From the NCBI GenBank assembly GCA_038216655.1, contig JBBQPZ010000001.1, positions 186,001-250,000 on the forward strand: 64,000 bases of DNA. Reading direction: 5' to 3'. This document shows, piece after piece, positions 1 through 8,127 of this stretch. Both the position numbers and the translations under genes were made by a program. The notes beneath the pieces were generated by a model, which searched no databases, was not told the DNA's origin, and saw only the letters and a program-made list of their open reading frames with translations. Each line of letters begins with the position of its first letter. Positions within the stretch are counted from its first letter, which is position 1. This DNA comes from JAFDWR01 sp038216655 (lineage in GTDB: Bacteria; Armatimonadota; Fimbriimonadia; Fimbriimonadales; Fimbriimonadaceae).

Positions 1-1
1 C

Positions 2-571
2 TTCACCGGCTTCATGGCCAACCGTTCGCTGCACCAGCTCTACCGGGTCGCGGACGTCGCGGTGTTCCCTTCCCTTTACGAGCCCTTCGGGATCGTGGTC
101 TTGGAGGCGATGGCAGCCGGGGCGCCGGTCGTCGCAAGCGACGCGGGCGGCCTGCGCGAGGTCGTGCGCCACGATCTGACCGGCACTCTCAGCTTTGCCA
201 GCGACTCGGACTCCCTGGCCTGGGCAATCCTGAAGGTGGTTGGTGATCCCAAGCGAGCCAAGAGCCTCGCCGAAAACGCGAAACTCCGCCTCAAGCTCGA
301 GTTCGATTGGGGCCTCCTCGCCGACAAGACGATCAAGGTTTATCAGCGCATCTGGGACGAATTTGTACACTCCTACTGGGCGGACGAAACCCTGTGGCCA
401 GTCACTCCCGGAGCCGACGAGCGCGCCGAGAAACTACAGGTGCGAGACAAGGCAATCGTGGGCGCGTATCCCTCGAGGCCAAGGCCGCAAGGGGCCACGC
501 TGCTGCCGACGCCGGACGAGTTCCTCGACGACGAAGAGATGTCGGACGAGTCACAGAATATCAAGCTGTGA
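2..571 (+). CDS. Glycosyltransferase family 4, glycogen-synthase-like (C-terminal part)
   Basis: The frame is open from the left edge of the window, so only the last ~189 residues are seen. They form the nucleotide-sugar-binding half of a GT-B glycosyltransferase. The donor-site signature EPFGIVVLEAMAAG (the E-x7-E motif of GT4/GT5 enzymes) is followed by the usual GGLREVV and G-T segments and a helical end. A ~55-residue polar, acidic tail after the GT fold is unusual. GT4-type bacterial glycogen synthases and other retaining glucosyltransferases share these motifs. The debranching enzyme and phosphorylase nearby make a glucan role likely, but substrate cannot be read from this fragment. The stop codon overlaps the next start by one base (TGATG), so the two are probably cotranscribed. 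Confidence 0.8.
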   Translation, partial: FTGFMANRSLHQLYRVADVAVFPSLYEPFGIVVLEAMAAGAPVVASDAGGLREVVRHDLTGTLSFASDSDSLAWAILKVVGDPKRAKSLAENAKLRLKLEFDWGLLADKTIKVYQRIWDEFVHSYWADETLWPVTPGADERAEKLQVRDKAIVGAYPSRPRPQGATLLPTPDEFLDDEEMSDESQNIKL

Positions 572-1230
572 TGGACCTGGAGGTACTGAACGCCGAAATC
601 GTGAGTTGCCGCGCCTGTCCACGGCTGGTGGAATGGCGCGAACGCATTGGCCTTGAGAAGCGCAAGTCGTACGCGGACGACACCTATTGGGCACGACCCG
701 TGCCGACCTTTGGCGATCCTGACGCGACACGCCTTATTGTTGGCCTTGCGCCTGCCGCTCACGGGGCCAATCGAACCGGACGGATGTTCCATGGCGACCG
801 CAGCGGCGACTGGCTCTTCCGGGCCCTGCATAAGGTGGGGGTCGCCAGGATCGCGAAGGCCGACCGTATCGAGGACGGCCAAGAACTGATCGGAGCGATG
901 ATCACCGCAACCGCCCACTGTGCTCCTCCGGACAACAAGCCGCTGCCCGAGGAGGTCGACAACTGCAGCCGGTTCTTACGAGCTGTCATGCAGAGTCGTG
1001 AGTGGGAATCGATCCTCTGTCTGGGCTCCATCGCGTGGAATCAGGTCTTCCGGCAGCTAGGGATGAAGCGCATCCCGTTCACCCACGGAGTGGTCACCCA
1101 CACACCGAGCGGGACCAAGTTGGTCGCGAGCTTCCACCCGAGTCAACAGAACACCTTCACCGGCCGACTGACCGAGCAGATGCTGGACAACGCGATTCAC
1201 GATTGGCTCGACGCAAGCATCACTCATTGA
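571..1230 (+). CDS. Type 5 uracil-DNA glycosylase (UdgB-like, Fe-S)
   Basis: A 219-residue DNA repair enzyme that removes uracil and other deaminated bases. Motif 1 is GLAPAAHGANRTGR and motif 2 is HPSQQNTFTGR, both diagnostic of UDG family 5, which lacks the usual catalytic Asp/Asn in motif 1. A CRAC pair near residue 11 and two cysteines around residues 115-130 fit the four-cysteine [4Fe-4S] site of thermostable UDG families. The ATG at 571 is chosen because it gives the family N-terminus and overlaps the upstream stop; the frame is open further upstream but that sequence is a shadow of the glycosyltransferase. Its 3' end overlaps the convergent protease gene by 11 bases. Confidence 0.92.
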   Translation: MDLEVLNAEIVSCRACPRLVEWRERIGLEKRKSYADDTYWARPVPTFGDPDATRLIVGLAPAAHGANRTGRMFHGDRSGDWLFRALHKVGVARIAKADRIEDGQELIGAMITATAHCAPPDNKPLPEEVDNCSRFLRAVMQSREWESILCLGSIAWNQVFRQLGMKRIPFTHGVVTHTPSGTKLVASFHPSQQNTFTGRLTEQMLDNAIHDWLDASITH

Positions 1231-2386
1231 CGAGTTGCTTGCGGACAATCTCCTGACGATTCAAAATTCCGCCGTGGCTCGTAACGATGACCACTTTGGA
1301 GTCTACCGGCCCTTCAAGCATCTTTCGAAGGACGTCGAATCGGCTCGTTCCGGTGTCCACGCCCCCCACCGTCAGAAGAAAATCGTCATCCTTGATCCCG
1401 GCCTTCTCGGCGGGGCTATCCGGCGCGACGCGGAATATACGCACGCGCTTCGCCTGATCGTCGTAGGCGGCGGAGATCCCGAGGTCGCCGGGAGCATCTT
1501 CGGCCACCTTGCCGGTGAAATTCTCGAACCAGACCCGGCGACGATCGTAGTCGAACGTGATATTGAAGTTCTGTAGGAACCCGTAGCCGACGGTTCCGTC
1601 ACCCTCAGCCGAACCCGACGGAGCATCAATGACGTCCCAGTAGCTCTCCTTGACGGGCACGCCAAAGATCGTGACGTCCTTCATCCGAAATGACCAACTC
1701 GCGGTAGCGCCGGAGGCCACGCCGGACATCCTCTGAAACTTCGGCGACTTGCCCGACTCCCAGAGTCCGACCCGTTCGAGCACGTCCTTATGGGTGGTCG
1801 CATAGAACGCGTTGCCCGTGTCCAGCGCTAAGGTCATCTTCTTGCCCGTGCTCGCCAGCGTCGTCATCTCGATCGAGCTCTCGCCGGTCATGAGCATCTT
1901 CGCCAGAAACGTGCGCTTGTTGTCGGGAGTGCGCGCGCTGAGGTCGGTCGTCTTCGGATAGAAGATGAACTTGTTCTTCTCGAAATTGATCTCGGTGACG
2001 TAGTCCTTGATGACCGCCAGTCCCATCAGGCCGTCGCAGTGGACGCCATAGCCGCTCGAAATGTGCCCGAGAGGCTGCTGGATGACTTCCTTGCCGACAA
2101 TGTCGATCGACTTGCTCCCCAAAAGAAGTGACTTGATCTTCACCGTCTTGGCTTCAAATTCGCCGACAAAGTCACGCATCCGAATGGACCCGGAGGCCTT
2201 ACCGATATCGAGGCTATCGTTGAGCACGACGGTGCCGGAAAAGCCCGTATCGAACACCAGCGACACGCTCCGACCATTGACCGTGGCATCCACCACGATC
2301 GCATTCTCTGCGCGGCGGAACGGAACCTCGACGATCCCCTCAGAGCGGCTCAGTGTCAAAGCAAGGAGCGTGGACAAAACGATCAT
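1220..2386 (-). CDS. Secreted retropepsin-like aspartyl protease with PDZ domain
   Basis: 388 residues. A short hydrophobic N-terminus looks like a signal peptide or anchor. Two aspartyl-protease active-site motifs are visible, VFDTGFSG (Asp46) and LALDTGNAF (Asp189), as in clan AA proteases with two half-domains in one chain. Residues ~300-385 form a PDZ domain, with the pattern ...SPAEKAGIKDDDFLLTVGG. The arrangement matches bacterial 'aspartyl protease family plus PDZ' proteins that act in the periplasm, probably in envelope protein processing; the substrate is unknown. It lies 45 bases downstream of the TPR membrane protein on the same strand and probably belongs to that unit. Confidence 0.85.
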   Translation of the reverse strand: MIVLSTLLALTLSRSEGIVEVPFRRAENAIVVDATVNGRSVSLVFDTGFSGTVVLNDSLDIGKASGSIRMRDFVGEFEAKTVKIKSLLLGSKSIDIVGKEVIQQPLGHISSGYGVHCDGLMGLAVIKDYVTEINFEKNKFIFYPKTTDLSARTPDNKRTFLAKMLMTGESSIEMTTLASTGKKMTLALDTGNAFYATTHKDVLERVGLWESGKSPKFQRMSGVASGATASWSFRMKDVTIFGVPVKESYWDVIDAPSGSAEGDGTVGYGFLQNFNITFDYDRRRVWFENFTGKVAEDAPGDLGISAAYDDQAKRVRIFRVAPDSPAEKAGIKDDDFLLTVGGVDTGTSRFDVLRKMLEGPVDSKVVIVTSHGGILNRQEIVRKQLVNE

Positions 2387-2431
2387 CTCTTCACCATAAC
2401 GAAAATGGAGGGCAAGACGTTTCGTCCGATG

Positions 2432-3217
2432 CTATTTTCGCCCGCCGGTCATGTAAAGGGGGAGCCCGATCCAGCCGAGGCACATCAGGGGGAACAGGAC
2501 GAGGATGATCAGCCACATACCGTTACCGCGGCGATCAACAATATCTACGACGCCGTACAGGACCGTGGCAAAGATCCCAACGAGATAGAACCCCTTTAGC
2601 ATTGGGTACACAGAAGCCGCTCCGAAGGCTTGGACAGGATCGGTGCTGGCCAACGCCTGGATTCCGGCGTAGGACGCGAAGCCCACTGTAATCACGGAAA
2701 GGCAAACGAGGAACCACCCAATGCCCGTCCATAGCCGGACAATCTTGCCCAAAGCCGGGATTGTGTGCACTTGCTCAACTTCATAGCCCGGCCGATAGGC
2801 GTAACTCGCGGGTGCAATCGGCGAGCGCGAGCCTTGAGCACTTTGGATCCCCAGGTCACCCTCGATTCGACGAACGAGTTCGTGGCACGACGGGCTGTCC
2901 GGACGGACCTCTGCCGATCGGCGGGCGTACGTCAGGGCTTCTTCCTTGCGTCCGTAGCTATACAGATGAACGGCGAAGTTCATGAGGAGCTTCCCGTCCT
3001 CGGGAGTAATGGCAAGCGCGGCATTAAACGCATCGGTTGCCGTGGCGGGTTGGTTCACCCGAGAAAGCGCGATCCCCTGGAGCATGAGCGTCGTTGCGTC
3101 GGTGGGAGAAATCTCCCTCGCCTCGGTTAGCAACCGCAACGCATCACCAGGTTGGTCGCCTTGTAGCGATCGGCGCGCATGCTCTTGGAACTCCTTGATC
3201 TGGCTCTCGACCGTCAC
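2432..3217 (-). CDS. TPR-repeat membrane protein
   Basis: 261 residues with a GTG start that directly follows the stop codon of the debranching enzyme (TAG then GTG), so translation is probably coupled. Residues ~1-115 hold three tetratricopeptide repeats; typical pieces are GDALRLLTEAREISPTDATT and GRKEEALTYARRSAEVRPDS. The C-terminal half has about three hydrophobic helices (~165-185, 205-228, 235-255), giving a cytoplasmic TPR scaffold tied to the membrane. No enzyme motif is visible. Position suggests a link to glucan breakdown or to the protease that follows, but function is not known. Confidence 0.8.
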   Translation of the reverse strand: MTVESQIKEFQEHARRSLQGDQPGDALRLLTEAREISPTDATTLMLQGIALSRVNQPATATDAFNAALAITPEDGKLLMNFAVHLYSYGRKEEALTYARRSAEVRPDSPSCHELVRRIEGDLGIQSAQGSRSPIAPASYAYRPGYEVEQVHTIPALGKIVRLWTGIGWFLVCLSVITVGFASYAGIQALASTDPVQAFGAASVYPMLKGFYLVGIFATVLYGVVDIVDRRGNGMWLIILVLFPLMCLGWIGLPLYMTGGRK

Positions 3218-5113
3218 CTAATCTCCCTTCGCATCTTCTACCCAAGCTCGGAGGATCTCCGCCGTGCTCCAGGCCTGATACGGGCAGCCGCCAGGTCCCT
3301 GCGGTTCGTCACCGTCGTAGCACTCGGCTACGCCTCCCAGGCCATATTGGTGCAGCATTTCTCGGGCTTCACGAAGGACCCGCTTGGCCTCCTTTCGATC
3401 ACCCGTGAGTTTGACCAGTGCGGAAACATAGGGACCCAGCAACCACGGCCAAACCGTGCCCTGATGGTAGGCCGCGTCGAGATCCGGGAGGGGCCCCTGG
3501 AATCGACCCCGATATTCGGGCTCATTCGGGGCGAGGGTCCTCACGCCCACCGGCGTCAGCAATTCGCGCGTTACAGCATCGAGCGCACGCCTCGCCTTCT
3601 CGCCCTTGGCAGGCGCAAATGGGAGGGACATCGCGATCAGTTGATTCGGACGAAGCGAGGCATCTGCCGGATCCACAGTGTCCAGGTAGTGGCCCCGTAC
3701 TTCGTGCCAGAACTTAGACTCGAAATTGGCCTCGGCATGTTCGGCGGCGTTTCGGAACGGCGCATCATCGAGTCCGATACGTTCCGCCATGAGTTCCAGG
3801 ATTCGGCACGCGTTGATCCAAAGCCCGTTGATCTCGACCGGCTTCCCATGCCGAGGGGTGACCACCCAGTCCCCGATCTTCGCGTCCATCCAAGTGAGCT
3901 GAACCCCGGGCTCGCCCTGAGTGAGGAGTCCGTCTTCCGGGTCCACGTGAATGCCAAAGTGTGTCCCCGTCATGTGCTTGTCGAAGATGTTCTGCAGGAT
4001 CGGAAACATCTCGCGCGCAAAATTCTCGTCCCACTCGACTTCGAGTGTCTTATGGATGGCGTTGACAAACCAAAGCGTGGCGTCGACGGTGTTGTAATCT
4101 GGCGTCGAGTTATCTTCGACGAAGCGATTGGGGATCAGGCCATCTTTCGCCTGACCGGCATAATCGCGGAGAATTTGTTTGGCCTCCTCGACCCGTCCGG
4201 TATGAAGGCAAAGCCCGGGAATCGAGATCATCGTGTCTCGACCCCAGTCGGTGAACCACGGATATCCCGCGATAATGGAGGATCGGGCGCTCGTGCGGAC
4301 GAAGAACTTGTCCGCGGCCTCCCGAAGCGAATCGGCAAGCTTGGTGTGGTTCTCGCCTGCCTCGTCCACCGGAGGGGCCTTGGCCTTGACGGCCTCGATA
4401 CTCGCAACCAGCACCGCCTCCTCGCCAGGAAGCAGCTCGTAACGGAGTTCGCAAGGGCAGAAAAGATCGTCGCGCGAGCTCAGGCCGCGCTCGGTTTCAC
4501 GAGCATGTTCGAACCGGTAGTACCATCCCTGGATCGGCACCCGCTGGGCTTTGGGGTGGAAGAGCCGCAGATTCACTCCGCCCTGGGTCACGATGGATTG
4601 GTCCTTGGGGAAAGTCATCGCCTCCGGATAACCAGCGCTCTCCAGGAAGTTCTCGTGATAAGGCTTATGCGACACCAGCGGTCTCAGGGAGAGCAGGACC
4701 GCGTTTTCGCCGAGGTTTCGGTAGCGGATCGTGCACGCGTTCTCGCCTGGGTGCATATAGAGCCGCTTCTCAATGTCCATCCCGGTTGGCCGGAAATTCC
4801 AAACCGCCTCATGATCGACCGAAAACGAGCGCAGGTAGTGATAGCCCTCCGGGTAGATCGCACCCGGATACTGGTTCGCGCTGACTCCGATCGGGTTGCC
4901 TTCCCCTTGGACGAACGCATCGACGGCCGCTAGGAGCACCATTCGCTTGGCAGGAGGCTCAACCGCCGCGACAAGGAGTCCGTGATAGCGACGCGTGTTG
5001 ATCCCGCTTGCCGTCCCCATGGCGTACCCGCCGATCCCATTAGGAAGCAGCCACTCCCGGCGCGTACTGAAATCTAGGTTCCGACACTGTTGCTCGTCGA
5101 GCGTGAACTTCAT
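3218..5113 (-). CDS. Glycogen debranching enzyme (amylo-alpha-1,6-glucosidase)
   Basis: 631 residues. The N-terminal GDE_N-type domain is recognisable from EWLLPNGIGGYAMGTASG followed by NTRRYHGLLVAA; the C-terminal (alpha/alpha)6 catalytic domain includes WFTDWGRDTMISIPGL, DYNTVDATLWFVNA and HQGTVWPWLLGPY. These are hallmarks of the bacterial/archaeal AGL-like family (GH133), which hydrolyses alpha-1,6 branch stubs of glycogen. The frame is open for 17 more codons upstream, but the ATG at 5113 is preceded by GGGAGA and begins the family N-terminus (MKFTLDEQ), so I choose it. It is the first gene of the minus-strand set that continues into the TPR protein. A long antisense reading frame here is a shadow. 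Confidence 0.93.
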   Translation of the reverse strand: MKFTLDEQQCRNLDFSTRREWLLPNGIGGYAMGTASGINTRRYHGLLVAAVEPPAKRMVLLAAVDAFVQGEGNPIGVSANQYPGAIYPEGYHYLRSFSVDHEAVWNFRPTGMDIEKRLYMHPGENACTIRYRNLGENAVLLSLRPLVSHKPYHENFLESAGYPEAMTFPKDQSIVTQGGVNLRLFHPKAQRVPIQGWYYRFEHARETERGLSSRDDLFCPCELRYELLPGEEAVLVASIEAVKAKAPPVDEAGENHTKLADSLREAADKFFVRTSARSSIIAGYPWFTDWGRDTMISIPGLCLHTGRVEEAKQILRDYAGQAKDGLIPNRFVEDNSTPDYNTVDATLWFVNAIHKTLEVEWDENFAREMFPILQNIFDKHMTGTHFGIHVDPEDGLLTQGEPGVQLTWMDAKIGDWVVTPRHGKPVEINGLWINACRILELMAERIGLDDAPFRNAAEHAEANFESKFWHEVRGHYLDTVDPADASLRPNQLIAMSLPFAPAKGEKARRALDAVTRELLTPVGVRTLAPNEPEYRGRFQGPLPDLDAAYHQGTVWPWLLGPYVSALVKLTGDRKEAKRVLREAREMLHQYGLGGVAECYDGDEPQGPGGCPYQAWSTAEILRAWVEDAKGD

Positions 5114-5251
5114 GGGTCTCCCGGCAAATTGTAGTGTATTCGGGACGGACCGACGCTCCCTCACAACCTGGGGCTAATGTTCGAAACATTTTCTTCCAAC
5201 ACATCTGATGGGATTGCTGCAATTGTGGAACAACTAGAGTTGAGGGGTGGG

Positions 5252-5461
5252 ATGACAATACAAGACGCGAGACAGCTAGTTGGCCAAACGGTAATCCTTC
5301 ATTGGACCGACCGGAAAGGGGCTCACATTCAGGAATACACGCCCATATACAGAGCAGACTTTGTCCCGATGTACGGACCGTGTCTTTTCACGGACTTCGG
5401 TGAAATCACGCTCGACAAGGTGCTTTCAGCCGAACACTACGCACTGCAGAAGGGCGCCTAA
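5252..5461 (+). CDS. Small conserved-looking protein of unknown function
   Basis: A 69-residue protein. A frame 25 codons longer exists (from 5177), but GAGGGG sits 8 bases before the ATG at 5252, which favours the shorter form. The sequence is a compact mix of beta-prone segments (TVILHWTDRKG, PCLFTDFGEITLDKV) with no membrane helix and no motif I recognise. Its last four bases overlap the convergent LptD-like gene (shared CTAA, giving TAA on this strand and TAG on the other). Confidence 0.6.
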   Translation: MTIQDARQLVGQTVILHWTDRKGAHIQEYTPIYRADFVPMYGPCLFTDFGEITLDKVLSAEHYALQKGA

Positions 5462-7056
5462 GGCGTCTTAGCCCCACTCTTGGGGACCCTTGATGCCGTA
5501 CGTTCCTTCAAACGATCGAAAAGATTGGAGGGATTGAACGTAAATGCCAAGGCGTACTGGCTTGGGAAGCGGCGGTAGGTCAGCGAGACCTCAAATGATC
5601 CGATCGTCTGGGAAACCGCATACTCCCGATCGTAGATCGAACCTGTCCTCCGATCATATTTCAGCAGGTAAGCCGCTCTTGTTCGACCAAAATCCAGTCC
5701 GGCCCGAAGGTTAAAACCTTCCTTCGAAGTCAGGGGGTCGATCGTGAAATCGGGCGTGCCGACATCCACGGAACTGTAATAGACGCCGCCCAGAGAAACT
5801 ACGCGATTGGGTTGATAGAGCAAGCCGGCCTGCCCACGCGCCCAAGAGTAGAATCCCGAGTCGCCTAAGAAACTGCTTCCGTCGAACCGCGAGACCGCGA
5901 AGAGCCCGGGCATAAGCTTAAGTCTCGGCGGAGAGACCGCCACCTGACCATTCAGTCTCGTGTGCGAGGCTCTGCGCACTTCGCCGAGGCTCACTGCCCG
6001 GGCATCCGCGAGCACGCCCCAACCCTTGGCCGCAAACGTGCGCTCGACGGTCAGTTCTAGAGGGACATCGAAGATCTGCGGGTTGTGGCGGGCGCTGGGC
6101 GTAACGTGCAAATAGGTCGACGCGCCGATCGCGTACCGTGGATCACGGGTGACCTCCTCTTCGCTCGAAAATTCCGGAGTCCGAATGTTGTCGAAGAATC
6201 CCTGACGGAAGCGCTCGCCAAACTCTGAAGCCGGAAGAATAGACCTCTTGTCCACGCCCGCCGGAAGAAAGGTATGAGCGACGGAAATTCGTCCCGCCGG
6301 ATAAGCACCTTGAAAGGCTCCCGCCCGAAAATCGACCAGAGTGGCTTCATTCAAGAGAGAACTGCCGCTCCATCCGATGCCTACGCGTCCGTCGCGATTC
6401 AAACTCGGCATGGGTACACCGATTCCTTGCTGGCCTTTATCGAGATTGAACCTCTCCGTGGGCAGGCTGACGATGTGATGGTTGAATAACGAGACTTGAG
6501 GATTGAAAAGCGTCGCGTGCCGACCCGGCTCAACCACCACCTGCTTCGACCGGACGGAGAACGGGATGATCTGATTCCTACCGCTATAGCCTTCCGCGTC
6601 AATCAGCACCCAACGCCCGGGAGTGACCACCTCGCGCAGGCTCCCGTCCTTCTGAGGGACCATCTCCTTTCGATCAGGATAAATCTTCACCTGCTTGGCC
6701 CGGAGGTGAAGACCGCTGGCATTGATCGATACCTGGTTGGCTTCGCCCGTCTTCAATTTCCACTGAACTCGCAGATGGTTCGCGGTCATGGTGCCGTCGA
6801 GATCGGTCAAAACAACATGCCCGGTTGCCTCGCCGTACTCGTCCCCAGGAGCTCCATGCAACTCGAAATGATCGGTCGACACGATCGTCGGTCCGAAGGT
6901 GACGATAACCCCGTCGGTGTAGGTGATGACCTGCCTATCCACATCGATCGAAACGTGCTTTGCCGTTACGCGGACTCCGTCCGGCAAAACTGGCGCCGGA
7001 GGGGCGCTTAGCGCGGCGATCGACAAGAGCGCCGGCGGAATCCAGATAACCGGCAT
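5458..7056 (-). CDS. LptD/OstA-like outer-membrane protein
   Basis: 532 residues with a signal peptide (MPVIWIPPALLSIAALSA). Residues ~30-150 carry an OstA/LptA-type beta-taco domain: repeated short strands such as VSIDVDRQVITYTDGVIVT, and AKQVKIYP. The rest is a run of alternating amphipathic strands typical of a beta barrel. LptD inserts lipopolysaccharide into the outer leaflet, so its presence points to a diderm envelope. It is shorter than proteobacterial LptD (~780 residues), and I see no clear conserved cysteine pairs. Start at 7056 is chosen because it begins the signal peptide; 27 upstream codons are open but run into the promoter of the divergent sigma-factor gene. Confidence 0.75.
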   Translation of the reverse strand: MPVIWIPPALLSIAALSAPPAPVLPDGVRVTAKHVSIDVDRQVITYTDGVIVTFGPTIVSTDHFELHGAPGDEYGEATGHVVLTDLDGTMTANHLRVQWKLKTGEANQVSINASGLHLRAKQVKIYPDRKEMVPQKDGSLREVVTPGRWVLIDAEGYSGRNQIIPFSVRSKQVVVEPGRHATLFNPQVSLFNHHIVSLPTERFNLDKGQQGIGVPMPSLNRDGRVGIGWSGSSLLNEATLVDFRAGAFQGAYPAGRISVAHTFLPAGVDKRSILPASEFGERFRQGFFDNIRTPEFSSEEEVTRDPRYAIGASTYLHVTPSARHNPQIFDVPLELTVERTFAAKGWGVLADARAVSLGEVRRASHTRLNGQVAVSPPRLKLMPGLFAVSRFDGSSFLGDSGFYSWARGQAGLLYQPNRVVSLGGVYYSSVDVGTPDFTIDPLTSKEGFNLRAGLDFGRTRAAYLLKYDRRTGSIYDREYAVSQTIGSFEVSLTYRRFPSQYALAFTFNPSNLFDRLKERTASRVPKSGAKTP

Positions 7057-7084
7057 GGTTGCAAAGTTTACCGAAACGAACGCC

Positions 7085-7112
7085 TTGGGTCTTTCGGCCC
7101 GTCGTGTATAGT
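7085..7112 (+). promoter_or_regulatory. Putative promoter of the sigma-factor operon
   Basis: TTGGGT (7085-7090), a 16-base spacer and TATAGT (7107-7112, five of six matches to TATAAT). Transcription would start near 7119, beyond the first ATG at 7115, which supports the later start codon at 7136 for the sigma factor. The -35 match is modest. Confidence 0.45.
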
Positions 7113-7135
7113 AGATGAGCATCGTCGCCGGAACC

Positions 7136-7690
7136 ATGTTTGAAGCGCAAGGCTTTTCATCGGCCGTTGACTACGCTGCGCAGGAGCGCCAGTGGGTTGC
7201 CCGTTGTCGCCAGGGGGACGAAGTTGCCCTTGGTGCACTCGTCGCCCGCCACCGGGCGCGAATGATTCGCACCGCTAGCAACCTTCTCCGAGATCGCCAC
7301 GAAGCTGAGGATGTGGCTCAGGAAGCATTCCTCAAAGGCTTCCGAGAGCTCGCAAAACTCCGAGAAGATCGTGCGTTCGCCGGTTACCTCTATCGAATCT
7401 GCGTTCGCCTCTGCATGGATCGACTGCGCCTCAAGAGAGCGGAGATCGCCGAACTTGACGCCGTCCAAGCCCACGAGGGTGGAAATGTTGAGAATCGCGT
7501 CGTGGTCGAGAAGCTTTTGGCCCAGTTGCCCGCCGAATTACGGACGACGCTCGTCCTAAGAGAGATGGAGCAATTGAGCTACGATGAGGTCGCCGAAGTG
7601 ATGGGAGTACCCGTTGGTACCGTCCGATCACGTCTACATACCGCGCGGGAGCGTTTTCGCCGCCTCTGGGTGGAGGCGATGGCAGGATGA
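7136..7690 (+). CDS. ECF-type RNA polymerase sigma factor
   Basis: 184 residues. Region 2 is seen in HRARMIRTASNLLRDRHEAE and DVAQEAFLKGF; region 4 is LPAELRTTLVLREMEQLSYD followed by the helix-turn-helix EVMGVPVGTVRSRLHTARER. These are classic group 4 (sigma-70 ECF) features. An ATG lies seven codons earlier (7115), but a TATAGT box overlaps it, so 7136 is preferred. It overlaps the anti-sigma gene by four bases (ATGA) and heads a five-gene operon. Autoregulation is usual for such pairs but no operator is visible. Confidence 0.9.
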   Translation: MFEAQGFSSAVDYAAQERQWVARCRQGDEVALGALVARHRARMIRTASNLLRDRHEAEDVAQEAFLKGFRELAKLREDRAFAGYLYRICVRLCMDRLRLKRAEIAELDAVQAHEGGNVENRVVVEKLLAQLPAELRTTLVLREMEQLSYDEVAEVMGVPVGTVRSRLHTARERFRRLWVEAMAG

Positions 7691-8127
7691 TGGGTCGGGG
7701 ACAGTGCCGTCGTTTTTCGCGCCTGCTTAGCGAAGAGCGCGATCGATCTTTGACGCAATCCGAAGCCGACTTTATGATTGGTCATCGGTTGAGTTGCGCG
7801 GAATGCGGAGAAGCGCTCCGCCTCAACGATTTGGCCTTCGACGATCTCCGTGGCGCGGCGCTGAATCCCGAGCCCTCCGAGAATTTTGACGACCGCATTC
7901 TCATCGCCGCCCGGGAAGGAAGAACGAGTTTAGGATTTGGTTACTGGTCCCCCGCGCTGATCGGTGCCGCGATTGCGGGAATTGCCATCTTGTCGGCGCT
8001 CACGATCCTCACTCGCTCAGCCGCCAGCCCAGTTCGCCGCTCTCCATTTGGCGAAGCGAAGTTAATGCGCGGGACCGACCAGTTTCCTGCCTTGAATCTT
8101 GATTCGACCCCGCTACGGCCCCGGTGA
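7687..8127 (+). CDS. Zinc-finger anti-sigma factor
   Basis: 146 residues. The N-terminus has Cys7, then His33-x3-Cys37-x2-Cys40 (HRLSCAEC), the zinc-binding pattern of ZAS/zf-HC2 anti-sigma domains. One membrane helix follows (ALIGAAIAGIAILSALTIL), then a short periplasmic tail of ~40 residues. It should hold the ECF sigma factor encoded directly upstream at the membrane until a signal releases it. Four-base overlaps join it to both neighbours (ATGA upstream, GTGA downstream), which indicates translational coupling. Confidence 0.85.
   Translation: MMGRGQCRRFSRLLSEERDRSLTQSEADFMIGHRLSCAECGEALRLNDLAFDDLRGAALNPEPSENFDDRILIAAREGRTSLGFGYWSPALIGAAIAGIAILSALTILTRSAASPVRRSPFGEAKLMRGTDQFPALNLDSTPLRPR

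Noticed and set aside
3179..4933. 584-codon open frame on the plus strand
   Set aside because: It lies wholly antisense to the glycogen debranching enzyme, whose motifs are unambiguous; the frame is a G+C-driven shadow.
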